DNA of 64,000 bases from LC029 sp036676475 (lineage in GTDB: Bacteria > Bacillota > Bacilli > Aneurinibacillales > RAOX-1). Under the pieces are notes generated by a model. It had not been told where the DNA came from, ran no database searches, and saw nothing but the letters and a program-made list of their open reading frames with translations. The stretch's first letter is position 1, and each line of letters starts with the position of its first letter. Positions 48,622 through 58,069 of this stretch are shown here, piece by piece. Made by a program: the position numbers and the translations under genes. The stretch lies in contig JAKFCU010000036.1 in the NCBI GenBank assembly GCA_036676475.1, forward strand, positions 62,001-126,000, given 5' to 3'.

Positions 48622-50841
48622 ATGACTGAAAAAAGGATTAGACTGCGCACTTGGTTTTTAGGGGGAGCTTTTACCTTCCTCTTTTTTTTATTGCTTGTAC
48701 GTTTGTTCTGGATCCAGACTGTAAACGCTGATTGGTTGGTTCAGGAAGCCCAATCGCAATGGGAACGTAATGATATCCTGCATCCTAAGCGTGGAACGAT
48801 TTATGATCGAAATGGGGAATTATTAGCGTATACAGCCAAGGCGTATACCGTTATCGCTAAGCTGAAACCTTGGGATAAAACGGATGAGAGCTATGTGGTT
48901 AATGCCTTGGAAACCGCTCAAAAGCTTGCTCCCATTTTAGGGATGCCCGCTGAAAGGATTGCTAAGCTCATTGAGGATAGCCGTACAGCGAATCGAAGTC
49001 AAGTAGAGCTTCGTCCAGGTGGCTGGAAAATCAATGAAGATAAAGCGATAAAGGTATCGAATCTGAAACTCCCAGGCATTATTCTCTATCCAGAATCAAA
49101 GCGCTATTATCCGAATGATGCATTCGCCTCTCACGTGATAGGGTATACTGATCTTGATGGAAAATCAGTGATGGGGATTGAGCGTGTCTTTAATGACAAG
49201 CTGGAAGGACAAGAAGGAGAGCTTAGAGTTCTTAAGGATCGCAGAGGATTTAAGCTTCCGGGAGGCATGGAGGATTTTAAGCCGGCCAAGAATGGAAATA
49301 ATGTCTATCTTACGATCGATTATCAGATTCAAAATTATGTAGAAGATGCCCTTAATAATATAACGCAGAAATATAATACAAAGGGGATTTCTGTGATTGT
49401 GGCCGATCCTAATACAGGTGAAATTTTAGCTATGTCCAACCGGCCGCATTTTAGTCCAAACCAATATCAAAAAATCACCAATTGGACCAATTATGCCATC
49501 AGCAGCACCTTTGAGCCTGGATCAACCTTTAAAATTGTAACCCTCGCTGCAGCTATTGAAGAAGGGGTTTATCGAAACAATGACACCTTTATGTCGGGTA
49601 TCTACCGGAAAGTTCCAGGTCAGCCCATCCGGGATCATAACAATGGGAAAGGATGGGGGAGAATTAGTTACCTGCAAGGGGTCCAGGAATCAAGTAACGT
49701 ATTATTTACGATTCTAGGCTATGAGCGGCTAGGTAAAGATAAGTTTTTGGGTTATTTAGAGAAGTTTGGCTTTGGTCAACCAACTGGCGTTGGCTTGCCA
49801 GGAGAGGCTTCTGCTGAAATGAAAAACAAAAATCAGCTTTACCCTCGCGATGTTGCATCTATGACATTTGGTCAGGGAGTTGTCGTTACAGCGATTCAAC
49901 AGGTAGCCGCCGTTTCTGCTATTGCGAATGGGGGGGAACTGATTCAGCCCTATATCGTGAAAGAAATTAGGGACTCCCAGACAGGGGAAGTTTTAGAAGA
50001 ACAGGATAAAAAAGTCGTGCGTCGGGTCGTTTCGGAAAAAACAGCGAAGCAAGTAAGGGATATATTAGAGACGGTTGTCACGGATGGTACAGGAAGTTAC
50101 TTCTATTTAGAAGGGTATCATGTAGCCGGTAAGACAGGTACAGCGCAAGTGGTAGGCAAAGATGGAAAATATAAGGAAAATAAGTATATATACTCCTTTA
50201 TTGGCTTTGCCCCGAAGGATAGTCCGAAGTTTCTAGTCTATGTTGTCATTGATCAGCCGGATGTTCCCGATTCCAATTTTGGCGGACGCGATGTTGCCGC
50301 TCCCATCTTTAAGCATGTTATGCAAAATAGCTTGCAATATATGAAGGTGTCACCAGATCACGACACCAAAACGGTGAGAATTGATAAATCCGAATCGATT
50401 CCAATCCCTGACCTTAGCGGGAAAACACCGGTTATGGTGGAACAGCTATTAAAGCAGAAAAAATTACAGGTGAAGGTGGTTGGGACCGGATCCAAGGTGG
50501 TTGGGCAATACCCTAAGCCGGGCGAGAAGCTCATGGCGGAAGGTGTCGTATATGTGTTGACGGATTCCTTAGCGGAAGATTATCTTCCTGACTTTACAGG
50601 ACTAACATTAAGGGAGGTTATGGAATATAGTTCGATGCTGGGGATTAAATTAGAAGTAGAGGGAAAGGGATATGTCATTTCCCAAAGCATTCCCCCAGGA
50701 ACAAGAGTTGCTAAAGGACAGCCTCTCAAGATCCAATTGAATCCCCAATCCCAGCTGCCCTTAGAGCAGAAATCTGAGGATGGATCTAATCTGTCTTCCG
50801 TCGACCCTGTTGAGTCTTCAAAGGATGAAGAAGAGAGATAG
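48622..50841 (+). CDS. pbpB: Penicillin-binding protein 2B with two PASTA domains
   Basis: This 739-residue class B PBP is the septal transpeptidase partner of FtsW. It has an N-terminal membrane helix, a dimerisation/pedestal domain, and the transpeptidase domain with S301-TFK (PGSTFK), the SSN triad (357-359) and K504-TG. Two PASTA domains follow (IPDLSGKTPVMVEQLL and LPDFTGLTLREVMEYS). The two PASTA domains and the position in the cluster fit PBP2B. The ATG at 48622 follows GAGGGAGAAGCC. A strong terminator follows the stop. Confidence 0.93.
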   Translation: MTEKRIRLRTWFLGGAFTFLFFLLLVRLFWIQTVNADWLVQEAQSQWERNDILHPKRGTIYDRNGELLAYTAKAYTVIAKLKPWDKTDESYVVNALETAQKLAPILGMPAERIAKLIEDSRTANRSQVELRPGGWKINEDKAIKVSNLKLPGIILYPESKRYYPNDAFASHVIGYTDLDGKSVMGIERVFNDKLEGQEGELRVLKDRRGFKLPGGMEDFKPAKNGNNVYLTIDYQIQNYVEDALNNITQKYNTKGISVIVADPNTGEILAMSNRPHFSPNQYQKITNWTNYAISSTFEPGSTFKIVTLAAAIEEGVYRNNDTFMSGIYRKVPGQPIRDHNNGKGWGRISYLQGVQESSNVLFTILGYERLGKDKFLGYLEKFGFGQPTGVGLPGEASAEMKNKNQLYPRDVASMTFGQGVVVTAIQQVAAVSAIANGGELIQPYIVKEIRDSQTGEVLEEQDKKVVRRVVSEKTAKQVRDILETVVTDGTGSYFYLEGYHVAGKTGTAQVVGKDGKYKENKYIYSFIGFAPKDSPKFLVYVVIDQPDVPDSNFGGRDVAAPIFKHVMQNSLQYMKVSPDHDTKTVRIDKSESIPIPDLSGKTPVMVEQLLKQKKLQVKVVGTGSKVVGQYPKPGEKLMAEGVVYVLTDSLAEDYLPDFTGLTLREVMEYSSMLGIKLEVEGKGYVISQSIPPGTRVAKGQPLKIQLNPQSQLPLEQKSEDGSNLSSVDPVESSKDEEER

Positions 50842-50875
50842 AGCGTTTCAAACGTTCTATCTCTCTTCTTTTTTG
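50830..50875 (+). terminator. Strong terminator between pbpB and spoVD
   Basis: A stem of about 14-17 bp (GAAGAGAGATAGAGCGTTT with AAACGTTCTATCTCTCTTC) overlaps the pbpB stop and is followed by TTCTTTTTTG. It should separate the vegetative part of the cluster from spoVD and the genes beyond. Confidence 0.88.
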
Positions 50876-50918
50876 AATAGGGTTTAGGGAGACAAGTTTT
50901 GGAAACGGGGGTTAGAGG

Positions 50919-52853
50919 GTGAGGGTATCCAATGTTACTGTGCGTCGCCGCATTTTTATTGCGCTCCTCATTGGGGTGGTTCTCTATAGCCTGCTGATTG
51001 TGAGATTAGGGTATGTGCAAGTGGTGAAGGGGCCGTGGCTTATGGGTCTAGCCGATGATTTGTGGAGCCGGAATCTGCCCTTTGAGGCTAAGCGAGGGAT
51101 GGTTTATGACAGAAACGGAAAAGTTCTGGCTTATAACATCAGTGTCCCTACGGTGATGGCCATTCCAGTTCAGATTAAGGACAAGGTGGAAACCGCAAAA
51201 CAATTGGCGAAAGTTCTCAAACAAAGAGAACAGGATATTTATAGAATGATTTCCAAACGAGAGATTATGGTGACGGTCCCCGGAGGGCGAAAAGTTTCCG
51301 AGGAAACAGCCGAAAAGATTCGGGAATTAAATCTTCCAGGGGTTCAAATTGCCGAAGATAGCAAGCGATATTATCCCATGGGGGCGTTTGCTTCCCATAT
51401 TCTTGGCTTTACAGGGATTGATAATCAAGGACTGTCAGGGATCGAAAAGGTGTATGATGAATTACTAAAGGGGCAGCGGGGATCAATTAAGTTTTATGCG
51501 GATGCAAAGGGTAACCCGATTCCAGGTGAAATCGAGAAATTCACACCGCCTAAAGATGGGCTAAATTTGTATCTCACCATTGATGCAAACATCCAGACGA
51601 TTATCGAACGGGAATTGGATCAAGCCTATGCCATATATGATCCCGATGACGCCCTTGTCATTGCCATGGATCCGAAATCAGGAGAAATATTGGGGATGGC
51701 GAGTAGACCCCATTACGTACCTGAGAACTTTAGGGAGTATCCTTCTGAGACGTACAATCGAAACCTTCCCATTTGGAAAACCTATGAGCCTGGTTCTACA
51801 TTTAAAATTATTACGATTGCGGCCGCTATAGAGGAAGGAAAGGTGGATTTGGACAAGGAAAATTTCAGTGATCCCGGATTTGTCAATGTGGCTGGAGCGA
51901 GGCTTCGTTGCTGGAAGGCAGGCGGGCATGGACAACAAACCTTTTTGCAGGTTGTGGAAAATTCCTGCAACCCAGGTTTTGTTGCCTTAGGCCAACGATT
52001 AGGAAAAGAAACGCTTTTTTCTTATATTAAAGAATTTGGCTTCGGTAAACGCACGGGGATTGATCTCATTGGGGAAGAAAATGGCGTGATGTTTAAAATG
52101 GACAGGGTCGGTCCTGTTGAGCTGGCTACCACCGCTTTTGGTCAAGGGGTATCGGTGACGCCGATCCAACAAGTAACAGCCGTATCTGCTGCGATTAACG
52201 GGGGCAAATTAATGAAGCCTCATTTGGCAAAAGAATGGCGTCATCCCATTACAGAGGATGTGGTGGCTAAGGTTGAGCCAGAAACAGTCAAACAGGTTAT
52301 CTCACCGGAAACATCGGGTAAGGTTCGACGGGCACTCGAATCGGTGGTAGCTAACGGAACGGGTAGAAATGCCTATATAGATGGACTGCGCGTGGGAGGT
52401 AAAACCGGTACAGCGCAGAAGGTTGAAAATGGTGTTTATTCTAAGAGCAAGCATATTGTGTCTTTTATCGCGATGGCTCCAGCGGATGATCCACAAATTG
52501 TGGTCTATACGGCCATTGATAATCCTAAAGGGGTTCGCCAGTTCGGTGGAACGATCGCTGCTCCAATTGTAAGAAATATCATGGATTCTGCACTTCAATA
52601 TATGGAAGTACCGAAACGAAAAGATCAAATGCCGAAGGAATATATGTATCCGGACAAAAAATTAATCCAAGTCCCGAATTTAATCGGGATAGAAAAACAA
52701 AGTCTGCAATCGCAATACTACGCGATTCCCCTTGAAGTAGAAGGGAGTGGAGATGTCGTGACATATCAGTCTCCGAAACCTGGAACGAATATCGAGGAAG
52801 GAAAAGCCATCCGCATTTATCTTGGTGGTGACAAAATGAAAAAAGATGATTAA
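50919..52853 (+). CDS. spoVD: Stage V sporulation protein D (class B PBP)
   Basis: This 644-residue class B PBP makes spore cortex peptidoglycan with SpoVE. The transpeptidase motifs are S293-TFK, SCN (349-351) and GGKTGTAQ near residue 500, with one C-terminal PASTA domain. Two cysteines at 331 (RLRCWK) and 350 (SCN) are 19 residues apart, the same spacing as the C332-C351 disulfide of B. subtilis SpoVD that StoA reduces. This supports the SpoVD rather than a PBP2B identity. The GTG at 50919 has only a weak SD sequence. It is preceded by a terminator. Confidence 0.93.
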   Translation: MRVSNVTVRRRIFIALLIGVVLYSLLIVRLGYVQVVKGPWLMGLADDLWSRNLPFEAKRGMVYDRNGKVLAYNISVPTVMAIPVQIKDKVETAKQLAKVLKQREQDIYRMISKREIMVTVPGGRKVSEETAEKIRELNLPGVQIAEDSKRYYPMGAFASHILGFTGIDNQGLSGIEKVYDELLKGQRGSIKFYADAKGNPIPGEIEKFTPPKDGLNLYLTIDANIQTIIERELDQAYAIYDPDDALVIAMDPKSGEILGMASRPHYVPENFREYPSETYNRNLPIWKTYEPGSTFKIITIAAAIEEGKVDLDKENFSDPGFVNVAGARLRCWKAGGHGQQTFLQVVENSCNPGFVALGQRLGKETLFSYIKEFGFGKRTGIDLIGEENGVMFKMDRVGPVELATTAFGQGVSVTPIQQVTAVSAAINGGKLMKPHLAKEWRHPITEDVVAKVEPETVKQVISPETSGKVRRALESVVANGTGRNAYIDGLRVGGKTGTAQKVENGVYSKSKHIVSFIAMAPADDPQIVVYTAIDNPKGVRQFGGTIAAPIVRNIMDSALQYMEVPKRKDQMPKEYMYPDKKLIQVPNLIGIEKQSLQSQYYAIPLEVEGSGDVVTYQSPKPGTNIEEGKAIRIYLGGDKMKKDD

Positions 52854-52894
52854 AATGTTAAGCATTGACCTGTGAAAAGGATGGGGGTATTGGG

Positions 52895-54376
52895 ATGAAA
52901 TTGAGAGAACTTCTTACTTCTCTCGCAATTTATGATACAAAAGGAGATTTGGATCTTGAAATCTATGGTATAGAAACCGATTCGCGAAAAATCAAGCCCG
53001 GATATTTATTTGTCGCCTTGCGTGGATTTACAGTCGATGGCCATCGGTTTATCAAACAGGCAGAAGCCAATGGAGCTGTGGCTTTCTTAGTTGAGGAAGA
53101 GCAGGAAAATCAATGCGTCCAAATCAAGGTATCGGATACCAAACGATCGCTGGCCTTTCTTGCGGATAAGTTTTATGGAAGTCCAACTAGTAAGCTTCGG
53201 GTTATAGGGGTTACGGGTACAAATGGTAAAACGACCATTACTCATCTCGTCGAGAAGATTCTAACCGATGCTGATTATCCGACAGGGATCGTTGGTACCA
53301 TTCAAATGAGAATGGGGGATTATACTGAGGAGGTAAAGAATACAACTCCCGAATCACTTGAGCTTCAGCGGATGTTTTCGCTCATGCTTGAACGGGGGGC
53401 GACCCATGCTTGCATTGAAGCATCTTCTCATGCCCTCGAACTAGGTCGCGTCTGGGGATGCCAAGTCAAAACGGCCATTTTCACCAATTTGACACAGGAT
53501 CATCTCGATTATCATCAAACGATGGAGAATTATCGCGATGCGAAATCTCTTCTCTTTTCCCAGTTAGGGAATACTTATAGTGATAAACATCATAGATTTG
53601 CTATCCTCAACAAGGATGATCCTCAATATGAATTTTTTGCTAAGGTTACTCCTGTTCAGTTGATCAGCTATGGAATTCATGCAGAGGCAGATGTCATGGC
53701 CCATGATATCCATATCGGCGCTTCCGGGACCGAGTTTACCTTACGGACCTATGCGGGAACGGTGCCCATATCGATGAAGCTAGTTGGGAAATTCAGCGTT
53801 TACAATATTCTTGCAGCTACTGCTGCCTGTTTAGCGGAAGGAGTCCCTTTGTCAGTCATTAAGAAGAGTATCGAGTCTGTTCATGGGGTGCCTGGTCGCT
53901 TTGAGCGTGTGGATGCAGGGCAGAAATATGCGGTGATTGTAGATTATGCACATACTCCGGATAGCTTAGAAAATGTATTAAAAACAGCACGGGAATTTAT
54001 TCCGAACAAAATTTATTGTGTGGTCGGTTGTGGAGGGGATCGCGATCGAACCAAACGTCCGATTATGGCTCGGATCGCTGCCCAATATGCGGATTATGCG
54101 ATCTACACTTCAGACAACCCACGTTCAGAAGATCCCCAGCAAATTTTAGACGATATGGTTGCAGGATTATCCGGTATGACCAGTGATTCTTCCAAGTATA
54201 CCAGCATGGTGGATAGGAAAAAAGCGATTGAACACGCCATATCTTTAGCAAATGAGGGAGACTGTGTCATCATTGCCGGGAAGGGACATGAAACCTATCA
54301 AATCATCAAGGACCATGTCCTGCCGTTTGATGACAGGGTAGTGGCTTTGGTTGCCATTCAAGCGGGAATCAAGTAA
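52895..54376 (+). CDS. murE: UDP-MurNAc-L-Ala-D-Glu:meso-DAP ligase MurE
   Basis: This 493-residue Mur ligase has the P-loop VIGVTGTNGKTTITHLVEKI, LTQDHLDYHQTMENYRDAKS, the MurE signature SDNPRSEDP and the C-terminal GKGHETYQIIKDHVLPFDD. The DNPR sequence is typical of enzymes that add meso-diaminopimelate rather than lysine. It adds the third residue of the stem peptide. The ATG at 52895 follows a G-rich SD sequence (ATGGGGGTATTGGG); upstream codons are unsupported. No murF follows. Confidence 0.95.
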   Translation: MKLRELLTSLAIYDTKGDLDLEIYGIETDSRKIKPGYLFVALRGFTVDGHRFIKQAEANGAVAFLVEEEQENQCVQIKVSDTKRSLAFLADKFYGSPTSKLRVIGVTGTNGKTTITHLVEKILTDADYPTGIVGTIQMRMGDYTEEVKNTTPESLELQRMFSLMLERGATHACIEASSHALELGRVWGCQVKTAIFTNLTQDHLDYHQTMENYRDAKSLLFSQLGNTYSDKHHRFAILNKDDPQYEFFAKVTPVQLISYGIHAEADVMAHDIHIGASGTEFTLRTYAGTVPISMKLVGKFSVYNILAATAACLAEGVPLSVIKKSIESVHGVPGRFERVDAGQKYAVIVDYAHTPDSLENVLKTAREFIPNKIYCVVGCGGDRDRTKRPIMARIAAQYADYAIYTSDNPRSEDPQQILDDMVAGLSGMTSDSSKYTSMVDRKKAIEHAISLANEGDCVIIAGKGHETYQIIKDHVLPFDDRVVALVAIQAGIK

Positions 54377-54433
54377 CATAGGAAAGATCATATCGGCGCA
54401 GGACAGATGAGTATAGAGGAAGGAGGCTGGGGG

Positions 54434-55396
54434 ATGCCAATTCGTGTTTTACTTTTTGCCATAGCAGCAGCATTTCTAATTGCCGTATTACTGGGCCCCC
54501 TATTCATCCCTTTTTTAAGAAGGCTCAAGTTTGGACAGAGCATCCGAGAGGAAGGGCCAAAATCACATCAGAAAAAAGCAGGTACTCCTACAATGGGAGG
54601 GACCATTATTATTCTGGCCTTATCATTTACTGTTTTTAAATTTGCAAACTCATCCATGGAGTTATTCCTTCTTATGTTTTTAACATTAGGGTATGGATTG
54701 ATTGGTTTTTTGGATGATTTCATTAAGATTTCTTTTAAACGAAACTTAGGGCTAACCGCCAAACAAAAGTTGTTCGGACAGCTATCGATTGCTGTCATTC
54801 TATATTTTATTCTAATGCAGTACCATTTTGATACAAAGATCTATATTCCAGGAACCTCATGGGGTTTTGATCTAGGTTGGGGATACCTTCCATTTCTTAT
54901 GTTTATTACGTTGGGTGCTTCCAACGGTGTAAACCTGACAGATGGGCTGGATGGATTACTAGCTGGCACGAGTGCGATCGCTTTTAGTGCGTATGCCATT
55001 ATTGCCTGGATGTCTAGTCAGATGAATATCGCTATTTTTTGTGCAGCAATCGTTGGTGCCGTATTAGGCTTTCTTGTTTTTAACGCTCATCCGGCCAAAG
55101 TGTTCATGGGGGATACTGGTTCCCTTGCCCTAGGGGGGGCACTTGCAGCAGTTGCCATATTAACAAAGACAGAATTGCTACTGGGCATTGTGGGTGGTGT
55201 TTTTGTATTAGAGACGTTGTCTGTGATGATTCAAGTCGCTTCTTTTAAAACGAGGGGCAAAAGAATTTTTCGGATGAGTCCTTTGCATCATCATTATGAA
55301 TTAGGTGGTTGGTCTGAATGGCGAGTGGTGGTAACCTTTTGGCTATTGGGCCTGATTTTTGCAGGAATTGCAGTTTATGTTGAGGTGTTAAACTAA
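54434..55396 (+). CDS. mraY: Phospho-MurNAc-pentapeptide transferase MraY
   Basis: This polytopic protein of about 320 residues (ten helices) has HQKKAGTPTMGGTIIILALS, the catalytic acidic motif FLDDFIKISFKRNLGLTAKQ, NGVNLTDGLDGLLAGTSAIA and HPAKVFMGDTGSLALGG, with the late HHHYELGG motif. It makes lipid I on undecaprenyl phosphate. The ATG at 54434 is seven bases after AAGGAGG; earlier starts are unlikely. Its TAA overlaps the murD ATG (TAATG). Confidence 0.96.
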   Translation: MPIRVLLFAIAAAFLIAVLLGPLFIPFLRRLKFGQSIREEGPKSHQKKAGTPTMGGTIIILALSFTVFKFANSSMELFLLMFLTLGYGLIGFLDDFIKISFKRNLGLTAKQKLFGQLSIAVILYFILMQYHFDTKIYIPGTSWGFDLGWGYLPFLMFITLGASNGVNLTDGLDGLLAGTSAIAFSAYAIIAWMSSQMNIAIFCAAIVGAVLGFLVFNAHPAKVFMGDTGSLALGGALAAVAILTKTELLLGIVGGVFVLETLSVMIQVASFKTRGKRIFRMSPLHHHYELGGWSEWRVVVTFWLLGLIFAGIAVYVEVLN

Positions 55397-56784
55397 TGGG
55401 TAAATTTAGAAAAGAATGGATAAAGGGTAAAAGCATCGTTGTATTAGGATTAGCTAAGAGCGGTCTAGCTGTATCTGGGCTATTGGTGCAAATGGGAGCA
55501 AAAGTAACCGTCAACGATCAAAAGCCCGAACATGAGTTAAAAGGTGTGGATGAGTTAAGAAAATTAGGGATTACCGTGATTACGGGCTATCACCCTGAAG
55601 ATTTAATCCACGAGGGGATAGACCTCGTGGTAAAGAACCCAGGAATCCCTTATACCAGCTCTCCCATACAGACCGCACTTCATTTACATATTCCTGTCAT
55701 TACAGAGGTTGAGTTGGCGTTTGCCTGGAGTAAAGCACCGATCATCGGAATAACGGGATCGAATGGGAAAACAACTACAACGACCCTTGTTGGGCAAATT
55801 CTGGAGGTTGCTCAAAAACATCCCATTGTCGCAGGCAATATTGGGACCGTTTTGTGTGAAAAGGCCCAGAGTGCCCGGTCGGATGAAATCTTAGTGGCCG
55901 AGCTTAGTAGTTTTCAGCTAAAAGGGACCGACCAGTTCCGTCCTCAAATTGGGTGTTTATTGAATATTACCCCAGCCCATTTGGACTATCACGGAACGTG
56001 GGAAGATTACATACAATCTAAAGCGAAGCTCTTTGCCAACATGGGTGAGGAAGAAACAGCTGTATTGAATGCAGACAATGAAGGTTGTCTGCAAGTAGCA
56101 GAAAAATTAAATTGCCCTATAGCTTGGTTTAGTAGAAAAAAACAAGTAGAGAACGGGGCCTTTGTTAAGGGGGGCTACGTTTATTTTCAACAGACTCAAC
56201 AGCTGCCGGAAAAAATAATAGCAGTGGAACAAATAGCGATGCCGGGCTCTCATAATTTAGAGAATGCACTGGCAGCTGTTTCTATTTGTAAATCACTCGG
56301 AGTAGAAAACCAAGCCATTTGTGAAGTGCTTGCTCGTTTTCAGGGTGTGGAGCATCGCTTGGAATTTGTAGCCCTTTACAATGGAATCAAATATTATAAT
56401 AATTCTAAAGCGACCAATACTGAAGCAACGATCAAGGCACTTGAATCGTTTAAGGAACCCATTATTCTCATAGCAGGTGGTCTGGATCGCGGGTTTGATT
56501 TTATGGAGATGGTTCCGCTGTTAAAAGTTTACGTAAAAGGTTTAGTTGCCTATGGCCAAACCAAAGAGAAGTTTATGAATATTGGGCAATTGGCAGGACT
56601 GAACTATCTCTCCTCCGTCGATAATGTTAAGGAGGCTGTGAAAACGGCAACCCAAATAGCTGAGCCAGGTGATATTGTGTTACTTTCACCGGCATGCGCT
56701 AGCTGGGACATGTACAGTTCCTTTGAAGAAAGGGGAAGCATTTTTAAGGAGTCTGTGCATAAGCTTAATACAAGCCTACATTGA
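55396..56784 (+). CDS. murD: UDP-MurNAc-L-Ala:D-Glu ligase MurD
   Basis: This 462-residue Mur ligase has an N-terminal Rossmann-like domain (VVLGLAKSGLAVSGLLVQMG), the P-loop IGITGSNGKTTTTTLVGQIL, LNITPAHLDYHGTWEDYIQS and the C-terminal NNSKATNTEATIKAL with AGGLDRGFDF. It adds D-glutamate. It overlaps mraY by one base, indicating translational coupling, and ends about 150 bp before spoVE. Confidence 0.95.
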   Translation: MGKFRKEWIKGKSIVVLGLAKSGLAVSGLLVQMGAKVTVNDQKPEHELKGVDELRKLGITVITGYHPEDLIHEGIDLVVKNPGIPYTSSPIQTALHLHIPVITEVELAFAWSKAPIIGITGSNGKTTTTTLVGQILEVAQKHPIVAGNIGTVLCEKAQSARSDEILVAELSSFQLKGTDQFRPQIGCLLNITPAHLDYHGTWEDYIQSKAKLFANMGEEETAVLNADNEGCLQVAEKLNCPIAWFSRKKQVENGAFVKGGYVYFQQTQQLPEKIIAVEQIAMPGSHNLENALAAVSICKSLGVENQAICEVLARFQGVEHRLEFVALYNGIKYYNNSKATNTEATIKALESFKEPIILIAGGLDRGFDFMEMVPLLKVYVKGLVAYGQTKEKFMNIGQLAGLNYLSSVDNVKEAVKTATQIAEPGDIVLLSPACASWDMYSSFEERGSIFKESVHKLNTSLH

Positions 56785-56934
56785 CGGAGGCTAAGTCTAT
56801 TCAACCTAGGGTAACACATCGGCGCTTCCAGGGAACTCAATCAGGAGATGGTTTTGCATCATTTCCAAGTGTCTTCGGGCAGATTAAGACTCCTATCAAT
56901 GTCGGCCAAATCTGACGTTGTTGAGGTGGGGGCT

Positions 56935-58023
56935 ATGGCAAAAGCAAGATCTACTCCTGACTTTATGATTATCATTTCAACCCTTCTGTTGCTGTCTATC
57001 GGAGTTGTGATGGTATACAGTTCAAGCGCAGTGGTTGCTATAGGTAAAGGCGATCCTTTCTTTTTTACCAAACGCCAGTTAATTTTCGCTTTATTAGGGA
57101 TAGTGTCGATGTTTTTTACCATGAACATTGATTACTGGGTATGGAAGAAATGGGCGAAGACAGGATTAATCAGTTGTTTCTTTCTTTTGGTAATTGTATT
57201 GATTGTTGGAAAAGAGGTAAATGGGGCAAAGAGCTGGCTTGGTGTGGGTGCCTTTGGAATTCAGCCAGCAGAGTTTACCAAACTGGGAATGACGATTTTT
57301 TTGGCTAAATGGCTATCAGAGAATCAAAAAGATATCATTTCTTTCCGTAAAGGACTCATGCCTACATTAGGGATATCAGGTTTAGCGTTTGCGCTTATTA
57401 TGCTTCAGCCTGATCTTGGAACCGGAACCGTGCTCATGGGGACGGCTGTTCTCATGATTTTTGTGGCCGGTTGCCAGATCAAGCATTTGATGGGGTTGGC
57501 CTTGGTTGGTCTTGCCGGCTTTATCGGATTAATAATGGCTGCTCCTTATCGCATTAAGCGCATAACGGCTTTTATAGACCCTTGGCAGGACCCGTTAAAT
57601 TCAGGATACCAATTGATTCAATCTCTTTATGCCATAGGACCTGGCGGGATTATGGGGCTTGGCCTTGGGATGAGTAGGCAAAAATTCCATTATCTCCCTG
57701 AGCCCTACAATGATTTTATTTTTTCTATTCTAGCAGAAGAGCTTGGATTTATCGGTGGAGCGCTTGTGCTACTCTTGTTTCTTTTGATTTTATGGAGGGG
57801 CATGAGGGTGGCCATTACAGCTCCAGACCAATTTGGCAGCCTGTTAGCGGTTGGGATTGTGGGAATGATTGCCATTCAGGTTGTTATTAATGTAGGAGTT
57901 GTGACTGGGATGTTTCCCGTTACAGGGATCACCCTCCCTTTTCTTAGCTATGGGGGGTCATCTTTAACCTTAATTTTAACTGGTATGGGCGTACTACTAA
58001 ATATATCTCGTTTCGCACGGTAG
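56935..58023 (+). CDS. spoVE: SEDS peptidoglycan polymerase SpoVE/FtsW
   Basis: This protein of about 362 residues has ten membrane helices and the SEDS motifs GVVMVYSSSAVVAI, NGAKSWLGVGAFGIQPAEFT, LMLQPDLGTG-like LQPDLGTGTVLM, SILAEELGFIGGALVLLLF and LPFLSYGGSSLTL. It polymerises glycan strands with its cognate class B PBP. The place in the cluster between murD and murG matches SpoVE of B. subtilis, which pairs with SpoVD, but FtsW cannot be ruled out by sequence alone. The ATG at 56935 follows GAGGTGGGGG. Confidence 0.88.
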   Translation: MAKARSTPDFMIIISTLLLLSIGVVMVYSSSAVVAIGKGDPFFFTKRQLIFALLGIVSMFFTMNIDYWVWKKWAKTGLISCFFLLVIVLIVGKEVNGAKSWLGVGAFGIQPAEFTKLGMTIFLAKWLSENQKDIISFRKGLMPTLGISGLAFALIMLQPDLGTGTVLMGTAVLMIFVAGCQIKHLMGLALVGLAGFIGLIMAAPYRIKRITAFIDPWQDPLNSGYQLIQSLYAIGPGGIMGLGLGMSRQKFHYLPEPYNDFIFSILAEELGFIGGALVLLLFLLILWRGMRVAITAPDQFGSLLAVGIVGMIAIQVVINVGVVTGMFPVTGITLPFLSYGGSSLTLILTGMGVLLNISRFAR

Positions 58024-58069
58024 ATAGGGGTAGAATATTGACTTACAGATATTTAAGCGGTGATCAACT

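Noticed and set aside
54376..54434. murF between murE and mraY
   Set aside because: Only 57 bases separate the two genes, so murF is not here; it is also absent from this site in B. subtilis.
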